From assembly GCF_034627025.1 (NCBI RefSeq), contig NZ_CP141048.1, forward strand, positions 2,740,001 through 2,804,000: 64,000 nt of DNA, in the 5' to 3' direction. Under the pieces are notes generated by a model. That model searched no databases, had not been told where the DNA came from, and was given only the letters and a program-made list of their open reading frames with translations. This stretch comes from Microvirga lotononidis. Lineage in GTDB: Bacteria; Pseudomonadota; Alphaproteobacteria; Rhizobiales; Beijerinckiaceae. Below are positions 42,712 through 51,077 of this stretch, piece by piece (within the stretch, counting starts at the first letter, position 1; every line of letters begins with the position of its first letter). Position numbers and translations under genes: made by a program.

Positions 42712-42851
42712 TGGGCGGTCCTTGGAACATCCCGACAGGCAACCCTCTCATCAGAGCCGATGATTGGGGCCGATACCTCCGGGTTGAGTATGCCTATGGC
42801 GAGGGCTGGCCGTCTCATTCGGTTCGTCAGTGGTTCTGGGAGGCTGAGTGA
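42708..42851 (+). CDS. Tiny phage protein
   Basis: 47 residues, Trp/Tyr-rich (GGPWNIPTGN, WGRYLRVEYAYGEGWPSHSV). ATGA overlap upstream and TGATG downstream support translation. Confidence 0.5.
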   Translation: MMGGPWNIPTGNPLIRADDWGRYLRVEYAYGEGWPSHSVRQWFWEAE

Positions 42852-43042
42852 TGGAAGTCGTATTCGCTCTAGTCCTCTGGTGGGGCAACGGGGTCGTCCT
42901 GGTCGGGTATCTGCCGACCGAAGCTGATTGCGTTAGCGCCGGGAAAGAGACCGCTTGGTACTACCCTAGTGAGACGGGCCCGAAGCGCAACTCGCTGAAT
43001 TTTACTTGTTCTGCCGTCCAGCGGCCCGTGGGTGGCAAATGA
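42851..43042 (+). CDS. Small exported or membrane protein
   Basis: 63 residues from the ATG at 42851. Hydrophobic start (EVVFALVLWWGNGVVLVGYL) and two cysteines (DCVSAG, FTCSAV) that could form a disulfide. May be periplasmic. Coupled on both sides. Confidence 0.55.
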   Translation: MEVVFALVLWWGNGVVLVGYLPTEADCVSAGKETAWYYPSETGPKRNSLNFTCSAVQRPVGGK

Positions 43043-43098
43043 TCACCGTATTCGACCCCATCTCAGGCCAATCCATCACCATAGAGGTGAAGAAGTGA
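43039..43098 (+). CDS. 19-residue coupled mini-ORF
   Basis: MITVFDPISGQSITIEVKK. Its ATG overlaps the previous stop (ATGA) and its stop overlaps the next GTG (GTGA), so ribosomes would pass through it. It may be only a coupling device rather than a functional peptide. Confidence 0.38.
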   Translation: MITVFDPISGQSITIEVKK

Positions 43099-43307
43099 AG
43101 TTCTGGCGCCGTAAGGCTGAAGGCATGAGCCCTGAGCAGATGGATGAAGCCGTCATGGCGATCCAGGCAGAGATCGAGCGTCGGATGTCTATGGGGCCTG
43201 TTGAGCGGGAGATCGCCCATCAGATGCGCTACGGCTGGGCGACGTTCGATAACGTCCGGCAATCGCTCCTGATCCTGGCAAGGGAAATAGATGGGTTGAA
43301 GAAATGA
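43095..43307 (+). CDS. Small helical phage protein
   Basis: 70 residues from a GTG at 43095. Helical (SPEQMDEAVMAIQAEIERRM, TFDNVRQSLLILAREIDGLK). No recognised family. ATGA overlap with the next gene. Confidence 0.55.
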   Translation: MKFWRRKAEGMSPEQMDEAVMAIQAEIERRMSMGPVEREIAHQMRYGWATFDNVRQSLLILAREIDGLKK

Positions 43308-43555
43308 CCGCCACTGTCATTCCCCATACCGCCTTCCTGGAAGCCAGGGCGCGTAAGATCGACCCGAAGGGCTATGCCTCTCGTAAGATCTTCAATGCCA
43401 TCGACAGGCAGGTAAAAGCCAACCAATCCGCCAAGCCCCTTCTCATTGGCAACACGCCAGTGATCGATGAGGACTTCGATGAGTTGCCGGTGATGGATCG
43501 GGGCGACCGAGACTTGCGCTGGGGACCGCAGAGAGACCCAGGGGATGAGACATGA
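43304..43555 (+). CDS. Small phage protein, unknown function
   Basis: 83 residues with a basic N-terminal half (FLEARARKIDPKGYASRKIF) and an acidic C-terminal half (IDEDFDELPVMDRGDRDLRW). Overlaps the next ORF by ATGA. Function unknown. Confidence 0.55.
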   Translation: MTATVIPHTAFLEARARKIDPKGYASRKIFNAIDRQVKANQSAKPLLIGNTPVIDEDFDELPVMDRGDRDLRWGPQRDPGDET

Positions 43556-43695
43556 GGGGCTTCTACTTCGACCGTATGCCCTTCCAGGTCTGGCTTTCGC
43601 CGCGTGACATCCGATGGGGACGGCAGAGGCCCCAAGATCCAAGAGCAATCATGCTGAACCTCTACAGGGCCGAGAAGTACAGCCCGAGAGACTGA
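43552..43695 (+). CDS. Tiny phage protein
   Basis: 47 residues, basic and aromatic (RGFYFDRMPFQVWLSPRDIR). Last of the overlapping small-gene train before the terminase genes; ATGA coupling. Confidence 0.48.
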   Translation: MRGFYFDRMPFQVWLSPRDIRWGRQRPQDPRAIMLNLYRAEKYSPRD

Positions 43696-43706
43696 ACCCA
43701 TCATAA

Positions 43707-43719
43707 GCGGTGCGTCCGC
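43707..43719 (+). promoter_or_regulatory. GGTGCGTCC hairpin element, copy 1 (before terS)
   Basis: GCGG-TGCGT-CCGC small hairpin, 12 bases before the terminase small subunit start. The GGTGCGTCC core recurs at 48681-48689 and 50850-50858. Confidence 0.4.
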
Positions 43720-43731
43720 AAAGATGAGCCA

Positions 43732-44286
43732 ATGCTAACCGACAAGCAAAAGAGGTTCGTTGAGGAATACCTCATTGACCTGAACGCCACACAGGCGGCC
43801 GTTAGGGCAGGATATAGCGAGAAAACCGCTCGTTCTGTCGGGTCCGAGAACCTGACAAAACCTGACATCATGGCGGCTATCGAGGAGGCTCAGAAAGCCC
43901 GCTCTGAGCGCACTGGCATCACGGCGGATAGGGTTCTGACCGAGCTGGCTAAGATCGGCTTCTATGACATCCGCAAGGCTGTCAAATGGGGAGCGAACCC
44001 CGGAGACAAGACTTCGGAGAACGCCGACCCCAATGGCCTGAACATCTACCCGGTTAGCCTCGTGCCGAGTGAGAAGCTCGATGATGATACCGCTGCCGCT
44101 GTGGCTGAGGTCTCGCTTACGCAGACGGGCGTCAAGCTGAAGATGCACGATAAACGGGCCGCTCTGGTCGATATAGGCCGGCATCTCGGCATGTTTAAGG
44201 AGAAGGTGGAGCATTCGGGGCCGGACGGCGGGGCTATCCCGCTTACCGGGTTGAACGTCGCCTTCATCAAGCCCAATGCGAGCTAA
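43732..44286 (+). CDS. terS: Terminase small subunit
   Basis: 184 residues. N-terminal helix-turn-helix of the Terminase_2 type: LTDKQKRFVEEYLIDLNATQ, AAVRAGYSEKTARSVGSENL. Then a helical oligomerisation part with RTGITADRVLTELAKIGFYD and a C-terminal segment. It recognises the packaging site and stimulates the large subunit. Overlaps terL by 11 bases. Confidence 0.92.
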   Translation: MLTDKQKRFVEEYLIDLNATQAAVRAGYSEKTARSVGSENLTKPDIMAAIEEAQKARSERTGITADRVLTELAKIGFYDIRKAVKWGANPGDKTSENADPNGLNIYPVSLVPSEKLDDDTAAAVAEVSLTQTGVKLKMHDKRAALVDIGRHLGMFKEKVEHSGPDGGAIPLTGLNVAFIKPNAS

Positions 44287-45517
44287 TGTTGAGTTCCCCG
44301 AGAAGCTGGCGCCCCTCTTCGAACCTGCCCGCTACAAGGTTTGCTATGGCGGCCGTGGCGGGGCCAAGTCATGGGGTATTGCCCGTGCGCTTCTCGTCAT
44401 GGCAGCCGGCAAGCCTCTCCGGGTGCTCTGTGCTCGTGAGATCCAGAAGAGCATCAGTGAGTCCGTTCACCAGCTCTTGAAGGACCAGATAGCAGCCCTC
44501 GGGCTGGGCGACTTCTACGAGATCCTGAACAACGAGATCAGGGGCAAGAACGGAAGCCTCTTCCTGTTCGCCGGCCTCAAGCACAACGTTCACAACATCA
44601 AGTCCAAGGAAGGCGTGGACATCTGCTGGGTTGAGGAAGCCCAGACGGTGAGCCGCAATTCCTGGGATACGCTGATCCCGACCATCCGTAAGGAAGGCTC
44701 CGAGATCTGGATCAGCTTCAACCCGGAGCTTGACACGGACGAGACCTACGTCCGGTTCGTGAAGAACCCGCCTCCGGGCGCTAAGGTCATCAAGGTCAAT
44801 TGGTCGGACAATCCGTGGTTTCCTGCGGTTCTGGCTGATGAGAAGGACCATCTGAGGGCTACGAACTACGACGCCTATCTCACGGTGTGGGAAGGGCATT
44901 GCAAGGCGGTTCTGGACGGTGCGATCTACGCCAACGAGATCCGCAAGGCGACGGAGGAGGGGCGTTTTACCCGCGTTCCCTGCGACGCCAGCAAGCCGGT
45001 CTCGACCTTCTGGGACTTGGGCCGCGCCGACAAGACGGCGATCTGGTTCGCCCAGCAGGTGGGCTTTGAGTTCCGCCTGATCGATTATTACGAGAACCGG
45101 GGCTTTGCCCTCGGGCATTACCTGAAGGTGCTCCAGGACAGGAATTACCTGTGGGGCACTCACTGGCTGCCTCACGATGCCGAAAACCAGTTGCTTGGGT
45201 CCGAGAGGACCATTCAGCAACAGGTGCAAGCGGTCTTCAAGGACGTTCAGATCGTCCCGAAGATCAGCGTGGCGAATGGCATCGAGGCGGCCCGTTCGAT
45301 CTTCAATCGGTGCTGGTTCGACCAGGACAAGTGCGCTGACGGCCTGACGTGCCTGAGGCGCTACCGATACGACGTGGACCCTGACACGGGCCAGTACAGC
45401 AAGAACCCTCTGCATGACGAGGCGAGCCACGGGGCTGACGCCTTCCGGTACATGGCCGTGAGCATGCAGGAAGCGCGGACTTCGGTCCCGAAACGAAACC
45501 CGAGAGTGGTGGTGTAA
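44276..45517 (+). CDS. terL: Terminase large subunit (PBSX/XtmB type)
   Basis: 413 residues. ATPase: Walker A GGRGGAKS (25-32) and Walker B VDICWVEE (about 114-121). The nuclease domain has FWDLGRADKTAIW near 243 and HDEASHGADAFRY near 380, whose acidic residues bind metal. It packages DNA into the procapsid and cuts concatemers. The PBSX-like type suggests headful or cos packaging; not decidable from sequence. Confidence 0.95.
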   Translation: MRANVEFPEKLAPLFEPARYKVCYGGRGGAKSWGIARALLVMAAGKPLRVLCAREIQKSISESVHQLLKDQIAALGLGDFYEILNNEIRGKNGSLFLFAGLKHNVHNIKSKEGVDICWVEEAQTVSRNSWDTLIPTIRKEGSEIWISFNPELDTDETYVRFVKNPPPGAKVIKVNWSDNPWFPAVLADEKDHLRATNYDAYLTVWEGHCKAVLDGAIYANEIRKATEEGRFTRVPCDASKPVSTFWDLGRADKTAIWFAQQVGFEFRLIDYYENRGFALGHYLKVLQDRNYLWGTHWLPHDAENQLLGSERTIQQQVQAVFKDVQIVPKISVANGIEAARSIFNRCWFDQDKCADGLTCLRRYRYDVDPDTGQYSKNPLHDEASHGADAFRYMAVSMQEARTSVPKRNPRVVV

Positions 45518-45520
45518 TAG

Positions 45521-47809
45521 ATGGCAAAGCAGCGCAAGAAGATGTCGGAGAGCGAGCTTTCCGCGCTCCTCGACGGGCAGATTGCGGATGCCGTCTCCTA
45601 CGAGGAAAGCGAACTCGCCTCTCTTCGTGATAAGGCGCTCAAGTACCGCGAAGGCATCATGGATGATCTGCCGGCCGAAGAGGGCAAGTCCTCTGTCGTG
45701 TCGATGGATGTCAATGACACCATCTCGTGGATCAAGCCGGGCCTGATGCGCATCTTCGCCAACTCGGACAGGGTGGTGGAGTTCGAGCCGAAAGGCCCAG
45801 GCGATGAGGAATACGCCCATCAGGCGACGGATTACATCAACTATCTGTTCCTGAAGGAATGCCGGGGCTACAAGGTTCTCCTGACCGCGTTTGACGATGC
45901 TCTCGGGCTCGGCAACGGCGTCATCATGCACTGGTGGGATAAGACCCCGTGCTATGAGGTGGAAACCTTCACGGGCCTTTCCGACGACGCCTTTACTCTG
46001 CTAGTATCGGACGATGATGTCGAAGTCCTTGAACATACGGAATATGCTGATGCCAGCGGCACCTATGCAGCCGCAGAACCAAACGCACAACTCCTCGCCG
46101 CTACCCAACCTGTCCCCGGCCTCGTACCAGGAGCAGATGGAGGCCAGGGTGCATCTTCAGTTGGCATGGAACCGGGCGTTGGAGGCCCAGGACCGGTCGC
46201 GGCGCTGCCAGCCCCTGTCGCTCCTGAACCCTCTCTCCTCCACGATGTAAAGATCAAGCGCACCGTTCGCACCGGTCGCCTTCGTCTGGAAGCTCTCCCG
46301 CCTGAAGAACTCCTCATCCCTCGGGATGCCAAGGCGATTGACGAGGAAATCTCCGGCATTGGCCGTGAGCGTATCGTCACCCGCTCCACCCTCGTCAAAG
46401 AGGGCTATGACCGGGCTATCGTTGACGCTCTGCCGGCCCATTCCGAAGGCGTGGACGACAGCGCCAAGAACGCCCGCGACTCCAAGCGCACTTGGGAAGG
46501 CAACGCCAATCCCGACAAGAGCATGGAGAAGGTCTGTATCTATGAGTGGTATCCGCTCGTGGATTACGATGGCGATGGAGTGGCTGAGCGCCGCTTTGTG
46601 GTCATTGGCGACCGCTCGGAGAACGAGGCCCGCAAGATCCTCCTGAACGAGGAATGGGGCGATGCTCTCCCGTTCACCGATCTGACGCCCAATCCGGTGG
46701 CTCACCGTCGCCGGGGCCGCTCGATCTTCGATGAGACGCAGGATATCCAGCGGATCAACACCGCTCTGTCCCGTGCGATCCAGAATAACACCTACCATGT
46801 CAACGAGCCTATGATCGAGGCCGTTCAGGAGGAGGTGATCAACCACGATGCTCTCGTGAACCGGGAGTTGGGCGGGGTGATCTGGGTCAAACGGCCTGGC
46901 ATGATCCAGGCGAACGTCACGCCTCCGATCTTCGACAAGATCCTGCCCGTCATCGAGTACTGGAACGGGGTCAAGCAGGGCCGAACGGGCGTTGGCCGTC
47001 AGACCATGGGCCTTGAGCCTGACGCTCTCCAGAACCAGACGGCAGAGGCCGTGCGGGACGGCAGGGCCGCCTCAGAAACGCAAACGGAGTTCTACGCCCG
47101 CAACATGGCGGAGATCGACTTCCAGCGCCTCTTTAGCTGCATCCTGAAGCTGGTGGTCAAGAACCAGGACCGGCCCAAGGTCATCCGCCTGCGTGACAAG
47201 TGGGTGGAGATGGACCCTCGCCCCTGGAACGCGGACATGGACTGCACGATCAACGTGGGTCTGGGGGCCGGCTCCAAGGACCGGGATATGGTCATGCTCC
47301 AGGCGATTGCCGGGAAGCAGGAGATCATCCTTCAGACCCTCGGGCCTGACAACCCGCTGTGCTCGCTGTCCGAGTACCGCCAGACCCTCGCCGAGATGGT
47401 GGAGGTTGGTGGCCTTCGGGTAGCCGAAAAGTACTTCAAGGAAGTCACCCCGGAGGTGCTTCAGCAGTGGATGCAGGCCAAGAGCCAGCAGCCCGACCCG
47501 AAGATGATGGAAGCCCAGGCTAAGCTCCAGATCGAGCAGGCCAAGGCCGAGCAGAACGCCCAGATCGAAAGCCAGAAGGCACAGCAGACGGCACAGATCG
47601 AGGCGATGCGCCTTGAGAATGATCTGACCCTGAAACGTGAGCAGTTGGCGGCCGAGATCCAGTTGAAGGAGCGTCAGCTTGTCTCCGAGCTTCAGTTGAA
47701 GCGGGAGCAGATGGCGGCTGAGATGCAGATCAAACGGGAAATGGGCGTGATGAACGCGCAAGTATCCGTTGCCACCTCCAAGGTGAGCATGGGCGGGGAG
47801 CCGGGCTGA
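45521..47809 (+). CDS. Portal protein (large, podovirus-like)
   Basis: 762 residues, the length of P22/SU10-like portals. N-terminal helical domain (DDLPAEEGKSSVVSMDVNDT, IRGLK-like wing after), a Pro/Ala/Gly-rich insertion at about residues 185-240 rarely found in portals, a conserved core (YEWYPLVDYDGDGVAERRFV, DLTPNPVAHRRRGRS) and a long C-terminal Gln/Lys/Glu coiled coil (AKLQIEQAKAEQNAQIESQK...) as in portal barrels. Forms the dodecameric DNA channel. TGATG overlap with the next gene. Confidence 0.9.
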   Translation: MAKQRKKMSESELSALLDGQIADAVSYEESELASLRDKALKYREGIMDDLPAEEGKSSVVSMDVNDTISWIKPGLMRIFANSDRVVEFEPKGPGDEEYAHQATDYINYLFLKECRGYKVLLTAFDDALGLGNGVIMHWWDKTPCYEVETFTGLSDDAFTLLVSDDDVEVLEHTEYADASGTYAAAEPNAQLLAATQPVPGLVPGADGGQGASSVGMEPGVGGPGPVAALPAPVAPEPSLLHDVKIKRTVRTGRLRLEALPPEELLIPRDAKAIDEEISGIGRERIVTRSTLVKEGYDRAIVDALPAHSEGVDDSAKNARDSKRTWEGNANPDKSMEKVCIYEWYPLVDYDGDGVAERRFVVIGDRSENEARKILLNEEWGDALPFTDLTPNPVAHRRRGRSIFDETQDIQRINTALSRAIQNNTYHVNEPMIEAVQEEVINHDALVNRELGGVIWVKRPGMIQANVTPPIFDKILPVIEYWNGVKQGRTGVGRQTMGLEPDALQNQTAEAVRDGRAASETQTEFYARNMAEIDFQRLFSCILKLVVKNQDRPKVIRLRDKWVEMDPRPWNADMDCTINVGLGAGSKDRDMVMLQAIAGKQEIILQTLGPDNPLCSLSEYRQTLAEMVEVGGLRVAEKYFKEVTPEVLQQWMQAKSQQPDPKMMEAQAKLQIEQAKAEQNAQIESQKAQQTAQIEAMRLENDLTLKREQLAAEIQLKERQLVSELQLKREQMAAEMQIKREMGVMNAQVSVATSKVSMGGEPG

Positions 47810-48417
47810 TGCGAATGGGTCTAGGGTTGGGCGTCGGGAGGACGAGAGGGCGTGTAAGAGCCCAATCCGCCCCCGCCACCACATGGAACGCTGCCGACAA
47901 GGCTGCCTCCGTCGATCTGACCAACGGCAACCTGACCGCCACCAAGAGCGGCGCCAACGGACAGGCGGCGGTGCGCTCCGCTTCGGGCAAGACCTCGGGT
48001 AAGTGGGTCGCGAAGTTCACGATTGCGACCCTGGCCGATATCACCCAAGGCGGCGTCGGCTTTGCCAATGCAAGCTATGGCCTGAACACCTACCTCGGCT
48101 CGTCCGTCAACGACATCGCCTATTATCTCGATAATAGCATCTGGTACAACGGCGGTGACCGGGGCGACTGGACTGGGATTACCGGGGGCAGCACAGCCCG
48201 TCCGGTGAGCTTCTTCCTCGCCATCGACATCGACGGCAAGCTGACACAGGCGTCGTTCAATGGGACGGATTGGTCCACCACGGTCAACCCGTTCGACATT
48301 ACCACGGCCAGCCCCACGGTGTTCGTTGCGGCCCAGCTCTTTACGGCGGGCGATAGCGTGACGCTCGACACAAAGCCGACCGGCTGGACGCTCTCGGGCT
48401 TCTCGAATTGGGGATAA
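47809..48417 (+). CDS. SPRY/concanavalin-like virion protein
   Basis: 202 residues. After a short basic start, ATTWNAADKAASVDLTNGNL, SGKWVAKFTIATL, VGFANASYGLNTYLGSS and FFLAIDIDGKLTQASFNGT follow the SPRY (B30.2) beta-sandwich pattern found in phage decoration or fibre proteins. Placed between portal and scaffold, so a head decoration role is possible. Not recognised at family level beyond the fold. Confidence 0.6.
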   Translation: MRMGLGLGVGRTRGRVRAQSAPATTWNAADKAASVDLTNGNLTATKSGANGQAAVRSASGKTSGKWVAKFTIATLADITQGGVGFANASYGLNTYLGSSVNDIAYYLDNSIWYNGGDRGDWTGITGGSTARPVSFFLAIDIDGKLTQASFNGTDWSTTVNPFDITTASPTVFVAAQLFTAGDSVTLDTKPTGWTLSGFSNWG

Positions 48418-48424
48418 TGCCGGA

Positions 48425-48658
48425 ATGAACGAAGTGACGCGCAAGGCAGAAGAGGCCGAACGCCTTCTGGCTGAAGTCGCCCCTTACTGCGAACAGGTAG
48501 AGAAGGGAGCCTATGAGGCGCTTCTTCTCGAAACCGAAGAGGCCAAGATTTTAGAGGGGCGGCGAATGATCATCGCCTCTCGTAGGTTTAAGGATGCTTT
48601 GCGATCCGCGATTATCGCCGGAAAGCAGGCTTCCAAGAAGGCGCCGGCCGTCGCCTAA
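48425..48658 (+). CDS. Small helical phage protein
   Basis: 77 residues, charged helices (NEVTRKAEEAERLLAEVAPY, EAKILEGRRMIIASRRFKDA) and a Lys/Ala tail. No family recognised. Follows the SPRY protein by 7 bases. Confidence 0.6.
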   Translation: MNEVTRKAEEAERLLAEVAPYCEQVEKGAYEALLLETEEAKILEGRRMIIASRRFKDALRSAIIAGKQASKKAPAVA

Positions 48659-48678
48659 TACGGCTTTAGCCCACGCAA

Positions 48679-48691
48679 GGGGTGCGTCCCC
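48679..48691 (+). promoter_or_regulatory. GGTGCGTCC hairpin element, copy 2 (before scaffold gene)
   Basis: GGGG-TGCGT-CCCC; same loop as copy 1 with the stem base pairs exchanged, 43 bases before the scaffold start. Confidence 0.4.
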
Positions 48692-48734
48692 TCACGGTCA
48701 GTCCGATCCTGGCCCGTGGAACCACAAGTGACCC

Positions 48735-49733
48735 ATGGAAGAAGAAACCCAAAGCGTCCCCTCTGCGGAGGTTGGCGCCTCTGAGCCTATGTCCTTCGAC
48801 GCGGCTCTTTCGATCCTCAATGCGGCTGATGAAGCCCCTGTTGAGGGAACCACCGCTGCATCCGAAGCGTCTGCGGACGAGGGACAGGATGTCGAAGCGG
48901 GCCAGGCTGACGCCTCCACTCAGGAGGAAGAGGCCACCTCTGAAGCCGAACCGGAAGCCGAATTAGTCCTGCATGGCAACGCCAAGACCCGTCTGCGGAA
49001 TGGTCAGGAAGTTACCATCAGCGAGCTAAAGAAGCGATGGGACGAGGCCGAAGAATACAAGGCCAAACTGCCGGAAATCGAAGCCCGCGAACGCGAGTTC
49101 GAGCAGAAGCAGCAGGCCATTGCAGCCCAAGAACAGCAGACACTTCACCTCATCCAGCAGGCGAAGGCCGTTCTTCAAGCCAACTTCCCTCCCAAGCCTG
49201 ATTATGCAGCCGTCCAGCGTGGTGAACTCGATATCATCACGTATCAGGAGCAGGTTGCCGCCTACAATCACGCGGCGGAGAAGTGGCACGGTCTGAACCG
49301 GGCCGAACAGGCCCGGACCGAGCAGACCAAGAGAGAGCAGGCCGAAGCCAACCAGCAGCGCATCCAGAAGGAAATCCAACTCCTCAAGGACGCTGTGCCC
49401 GAAACCCGCACGGAAGAAGGCTTCAAGGCTTTCCGTGAGGAGATCCTGACCCATGCTCCCAAGTTCGGCTTCTCTGCGGAGGAGATCGGCAATCTTGCGG
49501 ATCATCGTCATCTTCGGGTGCTGAAAGCCGCCATCGCGTACGAAAAGCTCCAGGCCGAAAAGGCCAAGGTCGCCGCGAAGGTGAAAGACGCTCCTCCGGT
49601 TCAGGTCCAGGCCCCCGGACGGCGTGTGAGCCCGACCGAACAGAAGGCGGCTCAGGTGAAGCAACAGTTCGACCGGCTGCGCAAAACCGGGAGCTTCGAT
49701 GACGCTCTCGCCATCCTCAACGCACAAGACTAG
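48735..49733 (+). CDS. Putative capsid scaffolding protein
   Basis: 332 residues: an acidic Ala/Glu-rich N-terminus (about 1-75), a long Gln/Glu/Ala coiled-coil middle (REREFEQKQQAIAAQEQQTL) and a basic C-terminus (PGRRVSPTEQKAAQVKQQFD). This acidic-coil-basic layout just before the capsid gene is typical of scaffolds. The motif SFDAALSILNA near residue 20 recurs as SFDDALAILNA at the C-terminal end. Confidence 0.78.
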   Translation: MEEETQSVPSAEVGASEPMSFDAALSILNAADEAPVEGTTAASEASADEGQDVEAGQADASTQEEEATSEAEPEAELVLHGNAKTRLRNGQEVTISELKKRWDEAEEYKAKLPEIEAREREFEQKQQAIAAQEQQTLHLIQQAKAVLQANFPPKPDYAAVQRGELDIITYQEQVAAYNHAAEKWHGLNRAEQARTEQTKREQAEANQQRIQKEIQLLKDAVPETRTEEGFKAFREEILTHAPKFGFSAEEIGNLADHRHLRVLKAAIAYEKLQAEKAKVAAKVKDAPPVQVQAPGRRVSPTEQKAAQVKQQFDRLRKTGSFDDALAILNAQD

Positions 49734-49774
49734 GAGCCGCACCAACCGGTCCAATCCCGGTGGGCGGATGACAC

Positions 49775-50782
49775 ATGGCCGCTATTTCCAATACCCACAC
49801 CACGGATCTGTCCAAGCGTAATCGTGAAACGCTCGATGACATGATCTCCATCATCACCGCTGACGAGACGCCGCTTCTGACGCTCATCGGCTCCGAGACC
49901 GTCGAAGGCATCAAGCCGGAATGGAACCTCGATGCGCTGGCGAACCCGGACACGGCGAACGCCTTCGCTCAGGGCGACCAGTACAGCTACAACGCCATCA
50001 CCCCGACCACCCGCGTCGGCAACTACACGCAGATCCTGCGCAAGTCCTTCATCGTCGCCAAGACCCAGGAAGCGGTGAAGAAGGCCGGCGCCAAGTCCGA
50101 CTTCAACCGCGAAAAGCTGAAGAAGGGCCAGGAGATCCGCATTGACCTTGAGGTCATCGCGGCGTCCAACCAGGCTTCCGTTGCTCCCTCGGGCGCCACG
50201 GCCGGCAAGTTGGGCGGTCTTCGCGCATGGGTTGCCTCGAACGACGACATGGGCGCTACGGGTGCCTCGGGTGGCTACAACACCGGCACGGGCCTTGTGA
50301 CCGCTGCCACGAACGGCACTCAGCGCGCCTTCACCAAGGCCCTGATGGACAACAACATCCAGGCTGTCTACCAAGCCGGCGGCAACCCGACCACGCTGAT
50401 GGTCTCGCCCTACAACAAGCGCGTCTTCTCGACCTTCATGTCGGATGCCAACGTTGTTGCCAACCGTGGCAAGGTCGAAGGCAAGGAGCAGGCCCGCATT
50501 TATGCGGCGGCTGACGAGTATCTGTCCGACTTCGGCCTGATCACCGTCATGCCGAACCGCCAGTGGGCTCGTGCCGGTGCCGCCGCTGCCCGTAACGCCT
50601 TCCTCCTGGAGCCGGGCAAGCTCGCCATGGGCGTCCTGCGCCCCATCGCGGAAGACACGGACGTTGTGCCGAATGCCGATGCGAAGGCGGGTGTGCTCAT
50701 CACCGAGCAGACGCTTATCGTCAAGAACGAAGCCGCTCTCGGCGTCATTGCCGACCTCTTCGGCCTGACGGCTTCCACCTAA
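49775..50782 (+). CDS. Major capsid protein (SU10-like family)
   Basis: 335 residues with the SU10/HK97-type landmarks: SKRNRETLDDMISIITADET near the N-terminus, RVGNYTQILRKSFIVAKTQE (E-loop/P-domain strands), the LMVSPYNKRVFSTF helix region and a C-terminal DFGLITVMPNRQW...ALGVIADLFGL. The SU10 family is found mainly in podoviruses. A terminator follows immediately, as expected for the most abundant virion protein. Confidence 0.92.
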   Translation: MAAISNTHTTDLSKRNRETLDDMISIITADETPLLTLIGSETVEGIKPEWNLDALANPDTANAFAQGDQYSYNAITPTTRVGNYTQILRKSFIVAKTQEAVKKAGAKSDFNREKLKKGQEIRIDLEVIAASNQASVAPSGATAGKLGGLRAWVASNDDMGATGASGGYNTGTGLVTAATNGTQRAFTKALMDNNIQAVYQAGGNPTTLMVSPYNKRVFSTFMSDANVVANRGKVEGKEQARIYAAADEYLSDFGLITVMPNRQWARAGAAAARNAFLLEPGKLAMGVLRPIAEDTDVVPNADAKAGVLITEQTLIVKNEAALGVIADLFGLTAST

Positions 50783-50807
50783 TCCTTCCTGATCTCACGA
50801 CAACTTG

Positions 50808-50836
50808 GGGCGGTCTTCGGGCCGCCCTTTTTCTTT
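50808..50836 (+). terminator. Terminator after major capsid gene
   Basis: GGGCGG / CCGCCC stem with a TTCG-containing loop, then TTTTTCTTTT. Likely limits read-through so that capsid mRNA predominates. Confidence 0.75.
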
Positions 50837-50849
50837 TCAACGCCAACAA

Positions 50850-50858
50850 GGTGCGTCC
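50850..50858 (+). promoter_or_regulatory. GGTGCGTCC element, copy 3
   Basis: GGTGCGTCC core followed by CC, 3 bases before the next gene start. The stem reduces to two base pairs here, so only the core sequence is conserved. Confidence 0.32.
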
Positions 50859-50861
50859 CCA

Positions 50862-51077
50862 ATGGCTAAAACGCCTGCAACTGCCTCCGAAGCCGAAGAC
50901 CTCGTTTCGGTCCGCCTTCTCTACGGCTACGTCCCCTCGAACGCCAAGTTCACGACCCCGCCCGACGAGCCGAACACCAGGATTTACGAGAAGTCCCAGC
51001 CCGGCGACGTGATCCAGATCCCGCGCGAAGAGGCTCAGGCTCTCGTCGATGCCGACAAGGCCAAGGCCGTGTTCTGA
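50862..51077 (+). CDS. Small head protein, unknown
   Basis: 71 residues from the ATG at 50862; RLLYGYVPSNAKFTTPPDEP and PREEAQALVDADKAKAVF, of the kind often found between capsid and adaptor genes as head completion or minor head proteins. TGATG overlap with the next gene. Confidence 0.6.
   Translation: MAKTPATASEAEDLVSVRLLYGYVPSNAKFTTPPDEPNTRIYEKSQPGDVIQIPREEAQALVDADKAKAVF

Noticed and set aside
44369..45931. 520-codon antisense frame under the terminase gene
   Set aside because: No recognisable domain and no ribosome site; the sense strand is a full TerL.
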